A DNA stretch of 64,000 bases from Pontederia crassipes. Taxonomy: Eukaryota > Streptophyta > Magnoliopsida > Commelinales > Pontederiaceae. The position numbers and the translations under genes are program-made. The DNA lies in assembly GCA_030549335.1 (NCBI GenBank), contig CM060195.1, positions 13,545,501 through 13,609,500 of the forward strand, given 5' to 3'. Shown one piece after another: positions 1 through 9,749 of the stretch. Below the pieces are notes generated by a model that worked only from the letters and a program-made list of their open reading frames with translations, had not been told where the DNA came from and made no database searches. Numbering within the stretch: the stretch's first letter is position 1; the number at the start of each line of letters is the position of its first letter.

Positions 1-812
1 TGTATTATAATGTTTTTACCTTATATTTTTATCCAATAATTAATTCTTTCTCTTCTAAGCATTATATTTTATTTTTTTACTTAATTATTTTATTTATATA
101 TAGAAATATACTTTTCAGTGCAAGAAAAAATGTACCCATGATCTCTTTCTAGCTCTAGTATTATAATTAATACTATAAATTATTATTTATGTTTTAATAT
201 CATAATATAATATTTTTAATTAATTTTGGATTCTAAAATTAATATCTTTATACACTGATTGATATCTAATAATCTCCTGATTGTCTTATAATGTTTTTAC
301 CTTATATTTTTATCCAATAATTAATTCTTTCTCTTATAAGCATTATATTTTATTTTTTTACTTAATTATTTTATTTATATATAGAAACATACTTTTCAGT
401 GCAAGAAAAATTGTACCATGATCTCTTTCTAGCTCTAGTGTTATAATTAATACTATAAATTATTATTTATGTTTTAATATCATAATATAATATTTTTAAT
501 TAATTTTGGATTCTAAAATTAATATCTTTGTACACTGATGGATATCTAATAATCTCCTGATTGTCTTATAATGTTTTTACCTTATATCATTATCCAATAA
601 TTAATTCTTTCTCTTCTAGGCATTATATTTTATTTTTTTTACTTAATTATTTTATTTATATATAGAAATATACTTTTCAGTGCAAGAAAAATTATACCCA
701 TGATCTCTTTCTAGCTCTAGTGTTATAATTAATACTATAAATTATTATTTATGTTTTAATATCATAATATAATATTTTTAATTAATTTTGGATTCTAAAA
801 TTAATATCTTTA
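1..812. repeat. Tandem repeat, unit about 280 bp, 2.9 copies
   Basis: Three head-to-tail copies of an AT-rich unit. The landmark ATAATGTTTTTACC occurs at 7, 288 and 568, giving periods of 281 and 280. Copies differ by a few substitutions and single-base indels. The array is cut by the window start, so the full copy number is unknown. No coding potential is seen; it could be a satellite-like array or repeats inside a larger transposon. Confidence 0.9.
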
Positions 813-1496
813 TATATATACATATATATAAGTAAAAAAAATAAAATTTACGAAAAGAACAAGCGAGTTCTTCGGCTAGATACATGTGAATGTGAACCCA
901 CTCAAAATATTCCTGGCTCCGACACTATGCATTGGATCATAATGGAATATAAATCATATACATACTATGAACTACTTATGCACACTATATGGTATGTGAA
1001 CATATCATCATGACAAGATAAGATGAACATATAACTTCGTTAACATTATACTAAGATATATTATAACTTATCATTATGCTAAAACACATCTTAGCTTAAC
1101 TTGCTTTTCTTTAATATCTTCATTCATAACATATGGCAAAGGGACATACATTAGCATTCTTTTAGTTACTTGCGTTATCATAATCATCTTTATGTCACAT
1201 CATATTATTCATTTATCTTACTTAGCCATATCATATTATTCATTTATCTTACTTAGCATTTATCATCTTCAATCTTTAACATCATATAACTATGGAACAT
1301 TCCTTTGCATCCTTGTAGGTGCATACATCATCATCTTTATATTCCATGTCATACCATCATAGTCACTTTTAAGTGACTTACATCTTCTCATCTTCTATTT
1401 TTATTTAGATAGTTTATTATCTTGTTGTTTGAGAAGTTCACGTTGGCTCGTCAATCTTTACTTGATTTAACTAGGCCGGGATCTTTTTGTCCCGTT
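813..1496. other. Gene-free AT-rich DNA
   Basis: No open frame or recognisable motif stands out. A short duplicated segment (catatcattattcattta-like) lies near 1200-1260. It is probably decayed transposon sequence, but nothing identifies a family. Confidence 0.5.
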
Positions 1497-1856
1497 GGAG
1501 ATCACACCTTGTCCACTCTTAGGTGGGGTCTTAGTCTCTGGAATGTCACACCTTGTCCACTTTAGGGTGGGGTCTTGGTTATCCCCTAGTTCCTTTATTG
1601 AGATCTTTTAGTTCCATGAGAAGCCACACCTTGTTTCCTTTGAGGGTCTTGGTCTTCCCTTAGTTCCTTTACCGAGATCTTTTTGTCCCACGAGAAGCCA
1701 CACCTTGTTTTCCTTTAGAGGAGTCTTGGTCTTCCCTTAGTTCCTTTACTGGGATATTTTTGTCCCATGAGATAACACATCTTGTTTCCCTCTAAAGAGG
1801 GTCTAGGCCTTCCCGAGAGCCACACCTTATTCCCTCAAGGGAGTCTTGGTCTCCCA
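1497..1856. repeat. Degenerate tandem repeat, unit about 75-85 bp
   Basis: Four to five diverged copies of a unit built around CACACCTTGT, GGTCTTGGTCTTCCCTTAG and GAGATCTTTTTGTCCC. Copies differ in length and sequence, so the array is old. No protein is encoded. Such minisatellites are common in non-coding parts of plant LTR retrotransposons, but no LTR end was found here. Confidence 0.75.
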
Positions 1857-2879
1857 CATATATACGATGATAACAATAAGACACCTTCATCAATCCATCT
1901 TTTATTTTACATTTGTCAATACATATGATTATTCAATACATGTTGCATGTTTTTAATCTTATTTAAGGTTATGCATACTTCAAATCATGCTATGTGTGGA
2001 CATTTCAAGCATATACAAAGGTCATGGACTGGTCACGACCGTGCTACTATAGGTCACGGCCGTGACCACACATGGACACTAGCGTACCACTGTTCGGCAT
2101 GGCTGGATACTTCGTCGATTTACTCGACATCCCCTGGTCATGATCGTTCCCAGTGATGACATGGTCGTGCCGGGCTCATTGATCATTCACGGTGGACAAT
2201 CGTACCTGCACGCCCATGATAGAGCGGCCATTTTCCACTTGTTTTTCTAAAAATTCTAAGACATGGGTGTATGGAGGTGTCACGGACGTGCGACCTCAGG
2301 ACATGGCTGTGACAGAATGTCCATTTTCCTTCTGGATGCATTTTAAGGCAGGAGATCTCTATGGACATCACAATCATGCTCCAAATCATCATGACTGTGC
2401 TTGAGCTCCAGACAACATCTACTTTGTTTTATTCCCATTTTTCCCTCTTTTACACATTCATACAAACATCCTTGAGGTGTACATCTATTCGCTCATGAAA
2501 AAGAGGAAGCCTTGCACAACTCATCTAAAACCAACAATTTACCAAATTAGTCACAAAACAAAATTGATATAATTGATGAAGGGTTCGCATAAGAACATAT
2601 AAAGTACTAAACTTTTTCATATATAAGCAATAAGCTATTTCATCATATATAAAACATAAATGAAGGTGAAGCTATCATGATTTTAGGCATGGTTAATAAT
2701 GAAATAGTAACTTTAGTCAATCACATTATAATACAAGGTAACAGTGCATATGCCTAATCACATCATTTAAAAAGATTAAAGTTGATCTTTAAATCCTTAA
2801 TCCAATCATTCATGCATCATTAAGGATGAAATTGAGCTTTGAATCCCCTCAACATATCTTTAGGATTGGTTAAAACCTT
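1857..2879. other. Gene-free DNA; GC-raised block at 2016-2404
   Basis: The sub-block 2016-2404 is richer in G+C than its neighbours and repeats variants of GGTCACGACCGTG / GTCACGGCCGTGACC, some palindromic. Short open frames exist on both strands but resemble no known protein. A similar motif style (gggccgtgaaa, cggaccgtgaaaa) appears in the LTR at the right end of the window, so a gypsy LTR origin is possible. Confidence 0.4.
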
Positions 2880-3260
2880 ATACCTAATTTTTTTCTTTCT
2901 TTCTTTTTTCTTCTTTCTTCTTCACTGCTGGAGTGGTGGTGGTTCTTCCCCTTTCTTCGCTGCTGCACGTTAGAGTGGGAGGTAGCTACTGTAGCTACAG
3001 TGGCAAGTTACTATAGCATGAGAGAGAGTGAGAGAGTAGAGAGGAGGTGGGTTGTTTCCTCTTGCTCTTCTTTGCTGCTGTGAGATTAGGCGAGAGAGAG
3101 AGTGAGAGAGAGGGGGATGAGTGAGAGAGGCTCTTCCCTTGCTGCTGTGCAGCCGTGAGTGGAGAGGATGGGTAGGAGAGAGAATGCGGGAGGGGAGAGG
3201 AAATGAGGGTGCCGCCGGCTGAGAGTGGTTGGGAGAGGAGAGAGAAATGAGATAAGTGCG
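2880..3260. repeat. Low-complexity pyrimidine then purine (GAGA) tract
   Basis: Starts TC-rich (tttctttctttcttttttc), then becomes interrupted GA-rich sequence (gagagagagtgagagag) with short CTGCTG blocks. No gene is seen. Confidence 0.7.
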
Positions 3261-4260
3261 GTTTAGGATAAATAAATTTATTTATATTTTAGGTTTAAGG
3301 CTCAACAAGATTAAGGGGCTTCATAAGTGAACTTTTAAATAGCTATTAATTTCTTTTATTTATTTTATTTTATTTTCTTTTTAAGAATATTACAATTACA
3401 AAATATATTTGATGGTTAAACATGAAAATTGCGGGAAAAAACTGCATGTCCTTTTTTTTATCGTTCAAGATGTCTTAAATTAATCATCCGTTGGTTGCAT
3501 CAATAATGTTGCTCCACACAAAATATAAGTAAATTTAATTAATAAAAATTATTAAAAATATCAAATTATTGATGTTGATCGTTCTAATGACTTATTAATC
3601 TTTTAGAAAAAAATAATTAGCACATTAATTTTAACATGATATCAGAATAAAAATTTCAAATCACATTAAGTTCTTATTAAAAAAATGTTTTTTTTCTTGT
3701 TAAGCTTATAGGAAGTATAGTTACCAAATTAATTTCAACAAAAAAACATTATGTGTGTTTCAGACTACCAAAATTTAATTCTCCATGCACAGCTATTCAA
3801 AAATTTGATGACTGACTAGCTCCACATCCAAATAAGTCAAATGTTGCAGCTCCCCTTTGCAACATTCTCTTTTATTTCCTCACATATTAGTCCTTCTAGG
3901 CTGTAATACCAACATATCATAGTATAATAACTTCAATTTCGATAATTAACCAAACTTCTAGTTTAAGATTGAACTTTGGGATCAGGATATATATATATTT
4001 TTTTCAATATATTTTTCGATCTAGGCCCACAGATATCGTAGAATAGAGGTACATGATTAATTTGGCCCATGCATAATGTCTTTAAACATTATATATGGCT
4101 CAATAGAGTTATCATAGTCCATTTACAACACAATTAATTATCTTTTGTATTATTATATGTCCTTCTGGAAAACTATGGTGTTTGATGATTTGGGTTTAGG
4201 GTGGGAGGCACGAAAGGGGTCATACAATGTCTCTTTATTTTTTTCTTTTCTTTTCTTTTC

Positions 4261-4261
<1 letters not shown>
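3261..4261. other. Gene-free AT-rich DNA
   Basis: About 1 kb of AT-rich sequence without a credible open frame, RNA gene or transposon end. An upstream pyrimidine run (tttttcttttcttttct) leads into the GA microsatellite. Confidence 0.5.

Positions 4262-4305
<44 letters not shown>
4262..4305. repeat. (AG)n microsatellite
   Basis: About 22 uninterrupted AG dinucleotides preceded by a TTTTC-rich tract. Open frames translating it as Arg-Glu repeats are artefacts. Confidence 0.97.
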
Positions 4306-4306
<1 letters not shown>

Positions 4307-4897
4307 ATTGGCTACACACATTTGGTATGAGAAAATGAAAACTCAGGCTTCAGCCCATGTCCCTTATTTGTGGACTGATCAGAGAAAAATAGTGGTGGTG
4401 TCTTCGTATCCGCCATTTAATTTCGATATGTGGTTTGAGATTTGGGACACAACAACACACAACAAAGCAATAGAAAGATGCATGAATTGGGATTGCGACC
4501 AATTGATAACATTACCAACTCAAACATGCACTTTTGTTATGCTCTCATTACTACGAATTTCAATTTTTAATGTGAATGAAATTAGTATCTTTTTTATATA
4601 TCTTTTTTTAATTTACATCGAGTTAAACCCAATTCTGTTCAAATTGCTAGACACTCTCTTCGCATCTTCTGCTCCCTGTTTAAAGTTGATTCAAATATCA
4701 TTATAAAGTTAGATGTATAGATGAATATATCAACAATCCATTCCATTCTCCAAATACGTACTATGAAATTCAAAACGGCCATAATACTTCATATTTTGAA
4801 CTATTTAACTGTACAGGGATGAACGAAAATAGCAAAAAAGAACTTTTTAAAAAAGGCAACATGCGGATAATACATTTAGGTCCATAATTACCATTCC
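4306..4897. other. Gene-free DNA
   Basis: The open frame through this stretch (to 4706) has no family resemblance and begins within the microsatellite flank, so it is not called. Nothing else is seen. Confidence 0.5.
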
Positions 4898-4951
4898 TAG
4901 GGTTGTTCATGAGCCCGACCCGAGCCCTAACCCTATCCAACTCGTCCAAGT
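4898..4951 (+). mobile_element. Possible hAT-type MITE end, truncated by a CACTA element
   Basis: Begins TAGGGTTGTTCATGAGCCC followed by GACCCGAGCCC, which looks like terminal sequence of the short hAT MITEs common in plants. It stops where the CACTA element starts at 4952, and no matching other end was found to the right. Confidence 0.3.
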
Positions 4952-6105
4952 CACTACATGAAAAATCGCTATTTTCGACGATTTTAGTCGTCCAAAATTG
5001 TCAAAAATTCATCACAAATGTGAATTTCCAATGAATTTTTCGATGAAAGCGAACCGTCGACCTCAATCGTGAAAACATTTCCTATGGCTCAGGCCGTGGG
5101 CACGGTTGCCATGGGAAACGTTCTCACGGTTTGAGCCATTGGAGATATATAATTTTTTGACGACGAGGACCGTTGGAAAAGTTTTTCAAATATTAAAAAA
5201 TCCCTCACCAGCCGGATCGGCCACCCGCGGACAACTGATCGGCCTGTGGCCGATCACAACTGTTCCTGGCCGTAGGCGACCGATACCCCGCACATGGCCG
5301 GATGAGGCCGCCAGGCGGCCATTCGAGCCCAAGCAAAGCCGGATCAAGCCGCCAACAGCCGATCCGTTGCGGGGCGACTGGATCAAGCCGCCAGGGGTCT
5401 GATCCCCCCGATGCGGCTGCATGCGGCTTCCAGACAATCAACCTGGCCAAAGGCGAGAGAGAGAGGGTCATCGGGCGTGTCGCCTACGAGAGAGAGGGAA
5501 GTAGGAAGGGCCGCACTGGTCGCATGGAAGGAGGGAGATGGCTGCGCCGATCATTAGGAAGGAGGGAGATGGCCGCGATGAGGGAGAGAGAGGAGAGAGG
5601 AGAGAGGGAATAGTGTAGAGAGAAGGAGAAGCGAGAAAAGGAAAAAAAAGCGGAGGGCGAGATTTTTGATTTTCCGACAGCTTAGGTAGTGGGCAATATT
5701 TCCCACGGTTCAAACCGTGGGAATTTCCCACTGCTTGGACCGTGAAAAAATTTTCTCACGATCGAAGCCGTGGCAAATTCCCATGACTCGAGCCTTGAGA
5801 ACTTCCCACGGCTCGAGCCATGGGAAAATTTTCTCATGGCCCAAGCCGTGGGAAATTCTCACGGTTCGAACCATGGGAAAAGTTTCCCACGGTTGAAGCC
5901 ATGAAAAATTTTTCTCATGACTAGAGCTATTGAAACTTCTCACGGCTTAAGCCATGAGAAATATTTTCTACGACTTAAGCTATAGAAAATATTTCTCATG
6001 GTCTGAGCCGTCGAAAATATTGACGGCAGGTAATCCGTCGCAAAATCTGTCGCAAATTGCAATGAATTTCTGACCATCGAAAATACATCAATTTTCTTCG
6101 TTATA
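4952..6105. mobile_element. Small non-autonomous CACTA-type element
   Basis: The left end reads CACTACATGAAAAATCGCTA followed by TTTTCGACGA, the classic CACTA terminus. The right end, read on the minus strand, is a degenerate match (GAAGAAAATTGATGTATTTT then CGATGG) ending near 6105. Subterminal DNA contains the TTTTCGACGG / CGTCGCAAA type motifs also found in the element at 16553-21742. The interior holds a GC-rich segment (5200-5650) and a palindrome array. No transposase is encoded, so movement would need enzyme supplied in trans. The right terminus has lost the exact TAGTG, and no target duplication is visible. Confidence 0.65.
5695..6010. repeat. Array of about 11 imperfect palindromes inside a CACTA element
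   Basis: Units of roughly 28-32 bp follow the pattern TTTCCCACGGTTCGAACCGT plus GGGAAA, each nearly its own reverse complement, e.g. cccacggttcaaaccgtggg and cccacggctcgagccatggg. Units drift in sequence toward the right (acgacttaagctat). Two weaker units occur at 5080-5145, just inside the left end. In CACTA elements subterminal repeats are transposase-binding sites; that role is inferred here. Confidence 0.8.
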
Positions 6106-7319
6106 AATTTTGTAAAAGTTGATATCCATCCACTCGACTAACATTCAATTGAAAATTTAAAACTTTTTTCCAAAACAACAACACTTCACAGTCATGAGTA
6201 TTTTAGGCATAAAACTAAACAATAAAGAAAGTAATGAACTGCAGTCCAATCTATGCAAATATGAATACCCGTATGTATTTGAGTTAGAGGGTTAACAAAT
6301 TTATTTGTCCGCAGTTGGCAACTTGCTTCCACACTAGGTTTTGGGGTGCAAATCGATGCATGAAATGAAACCATGAATGAACAAACAAAGCATGCTTATA
6401 CAAACAACTAATGTAATAGGTGATGAGAAGATTGAGAAATCACCCATATACTGATATACAACATTCTTATTGAATAAACTTCATACTCTGATATTCATGA
6501 ACTCTATAGCTTTACCTCATTACTTGCAAAACAAATGAAAATCATGAAATGATTGCATGGCTGCATGCAACATTCCAGTTTGTTAAAAGAAAAGGTGCAG
6601 AAACCATTATTGCCACAAAATATTTTTGAAATATGAACTTGAATAAAAATATACATCAAAGTTATTAAGCTATAATCATATATGACACACTAAATATGAA
6701 AATAAAAGATGTTCATCAAGATTTGAAATTGAAACAACATTCATTGCTATACACATTTTACTATAGAAACAAAGCCCGTGAAACTCACAATTGATGCATA
6801 AGACTTCTATAGTGCCTCATGTTGAGGTACTGAAGCAATCATCACAAAGGTTTTCACATGTTGATCATTATTTTCATCTGCATGGATTGATGGATCCACA
6901 ACGTGACAACAATCTCATCCTCCACTCCTGAAGTAATGTTTTCTGGTGGGAAATAACTGCAACAAATGTTCATGCAGTTATTCCAAGCATGATGAGTTAA
7001 GCTTTTAAACGAATCATTTATGAATTATGATGTATCTACGTGTCTCATAATGCACCATTTATGGAATACAAAAGATTCAGGCATCTAATCCTTTGAGCCG
7101 AAAAAGGTTCAGGTTTCTATGCAAATATGTGAAGATCAATGATACAAACTGTTAGTCCATGGACCTTAAGTCATACACAAAAGCCAAAAGGATTGTTAAT
7201 AAAGACAGATCACAAGTTTAGGCAATGGATGTAATATCTGCAAAATCCAAAGAAGGAAAGAAATAAAAAATTAAAAGAAGATTTTGACAATTAATGAAGG
7301 AATTCAAAACGAAATAAAA
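6106..7319. other. Gene-free DNA
   Basis: AT-rich sequence with only short open frames. The reverse strand of 6880-6960 has a short stretch free of stops (FPPENITSGVEDEIVV) that might be an exon fragment, but no family is recognised. Confidence 0.4.
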
Positions 7320-7620
7320 AAGGGGAGACGAACAAACGACAACAGTCGACCCTGATCGCGCCCCCTTGGAACCCCCGCCGACCGCCACTCCGTTCTCCTC
7401 TTCTTCCTCTTCTTTGACGACCGAGCAGACGCACGAGCGATGAAACAGAGTACGACGACCAGCGGATCGACGATCCTCTGACTCATGGCCGCACCTCCTC
7501 AACGCGTCCGTGAAGGCCAAGCGCTCCTTCCTCACCTACCAGGGACGATCGGCGATCCGCCGGACGACGATGATTCGGCGAATGTAATTCAAAGGAAAAG
7601 GTACCTTAGAATGTCAAATC
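7320..7620 (+). other. GC-raised segment, possible unidentified exon fragment
   Basis: A sharp rise in G+C. On the plus strand an ATG at 7483 opens a frame (MAAPPQRVREGQALL...) that reaches AAAAGGTACC near 7600, a plausible splice donor. The minus strand is also open over the same stretch, with an Arg/Ser/Glu-rich product. Neither resembles a protein I know. It may be a captured gene scrap or simply GC-rich transposon DNA. Confidence 0.25.
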
Positions 7621-7739
7621 CCTTAGACGATGAAATATTGATCTTTCGATGCATATAAGGAGTCCATCATAATCCTATGATGTGTAGCTTCCTTTTTCAT
7701 ATTTTGATCGTCGGGTTTTGATGGCCAGAAGGTCGTCGG

Positions 7740-8290
7740 AATCGGAAAAGATGGCCATATAAGGGTTTTGACGAGCGGTCGACCGATCTGTTGAAGGCTT
7801 CGCACTATCGCGTCTTTAACCGGTCGACCAATCCTAAAGGGTCGGTCGACCGATCCAGAGTTCATCCTGAGAGATCTGATCTTACAGTCGATCGACCGAT
7901 CTGACCAGACGATCGACCGGCCCGGCTGCACACCGCGACGCCGCCTCGTAGGGCAGTTGACTGATCTTTCAAAATGGACGACCGAACCCAATGACGGATT
8001 CTGTCCCCATCGGTCGACCGGCCTCATATGCGCGGTCGACTTGTTCGACAAAATCCCCAACAAAGAAGTCGGTCGACTAGTCTTATAGAGCGGTCGACCG
8101 GCCTACGAAGAACGGTCGATCGGTCCATAGGAAATGGTCGACCGGTCCAAGTTGACCGGGTCAGCTCGACCGAACCGACAGGAACGGTCGATCGGTCAAG
8201 AGAATGGTCGACCAGTCCAATATCAGCCAGTTCAGATCGCTCGGTTCTGTTCATCCCACCGGTTTGAGTGGATCGGTTCAACCAACTCAA
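7740..8290. repeat. GGTCGACCGGTC-rich repeat block
   Basis: Dozens of overlapping variants of the near-palindrome GGTCGACCGGTC and GGTCGATCGGTC spaced about 20-25 bp apart. The same motif reappears at 18600-18830 within a probable Copia LTR, so this block is likely LTR-derived too. Open frames on either strand here are compositional artefacts. Confidence 0.7.
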
Positions 8291-9749
8291 ACCCATGAAT
8301 AAGTCATTAATTGATTTTGATATATGAATATAGATGTGGTCCGAGTCGAACCCCGATCTCGATTGGAGTTACACTCTTGAACTCTAACTGAGGACTCGAA
8401 CCAGTTTACCGATAATTGGCCGAGTCCTATTGTAAAGACATTAATGCCCATTTGGCTTTTTATTCCTAGACTTCATGATAAGCAAAGATAAGTAAAGCAA
8501 AGATAAAGCTACGAAATTTCTATGTGCCGCCCCAATGTACGAAACACAGATCATAGTATGATATAGAGAGGGGCAGGTAGTTAGCTGAGGAGACAGCGAA
8601 CATACTGATCTTCGATGACCACTATTTTTGAGACTACGGGTTCTCTCCCACCTATGTCTCGAAGAAGGGTGATGCATGGTCACACTCCTTCCCCTAAAGA
8701 ATATAATGTATAGTATCGAGCCAGAGGGACATGTAGCTAGCTGAGGAGACAGTGAATCTACAGGTTCTTAAATGACCACTGTTCCTGGGGTGCTGGCCCT
8801 CTCCCACCTGCATTCCGAAATGGGTGATGAATTGTCACACCCCATCCTCATTATGGGCTTACTGACTTTACAAATTCAGAGAGGCACTTCTGACATATCA
8901 ATCTAATAAAGTCGAGCTCACATAGGACAACTAACTTTAAGGATATCATAATAATATAAAAGACGTAGTGCAACTCACAATAAAGCAATGTACAGTAAAG
9001 TATGGTATAACAAAGTATAGAGATAGTATGGTAAAGCATGGAATACAGTATGATAAAGATAATACATGGACTTATATTGTTCAAAGCAAAGTATAGTAAA
9101 GATAAAAGTACAGTTAGAGTAAAGAACAGAGTAAAGATAACAAATTGAAGATACATAAGTCATCCTCTTGAAGTAGACATCGTCTCGAAACAAATAATTT
9201 AAAATACGTAAGTCATAAGCTCAAATAAAAATATGCTCAACTGCACACAACTCATAAGTAATTGAAGAATGTGATTTAGTGTTCTTAAATTCCTACTAAC
9301 AGTGCAGGCAAAAGTGTTGTACAAATAATTCAATATACTTTAAGATGACCATATTAATAATCTGACTGAGTTTACATAAATATCCAGCTAATCCAGTCCA
9401 AATTTTGGCTTAAACAATCCATAATGTACAGTCTAATGACTCTAGTCCATGATTCGTTAACAATTTCAAAATGTAACAAAATGACATAAAAAAGTTCAAG
9501 TAGTCCTGCCAACTATTCTAGTCAACTCTAACATTGTTATATCCTGCAAAAGAAAATATTAGAAATTTATAAAGCCATGAATATTTGAAATGCATCGAAA
9601 TCAACCTATTGAATGATTCTACCTTATGCATAAAAAAGGGTAATCAACCAACTACTTTATGCATGATAAAAAAACTCCAAGTCCAAGTAATTCTACATTA
9701 AAATGGCATAATAAAAATATTTGATATTAGAAAGTAAATTATCATTACA
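8291..9749. other. LTR-like non-coding DNA with a 150-bp duplicated unit
   Basis: Segments 8560-8690 and 8710-8850 are diverged copies of one unit (both with AGCTGAGGAGACAG, GACCACT, CTCTCCCACCT, GGGTGATG). Repeats of this kind are typical of long LTRs of Del/Tekay-type gypsy elements. The stretch 8960-9130 repeats AAAGTATAGTAAAG-like words. No gene is seen, and LTR ends were not located. Confidence 0.4.

Noticed and set aside
4145-4706. Frames through the GA microsatellite
   Set aside because: They encode Arg-Glu runs from the microsatellite and have no recognisable flanking domain.
7623-8296. Frames of 146 and 90 codons on the minus strand
   Set aside because: Products are Arg/Asp/Ser-rich translations of the GGTCGACC repeat, open on both strands.
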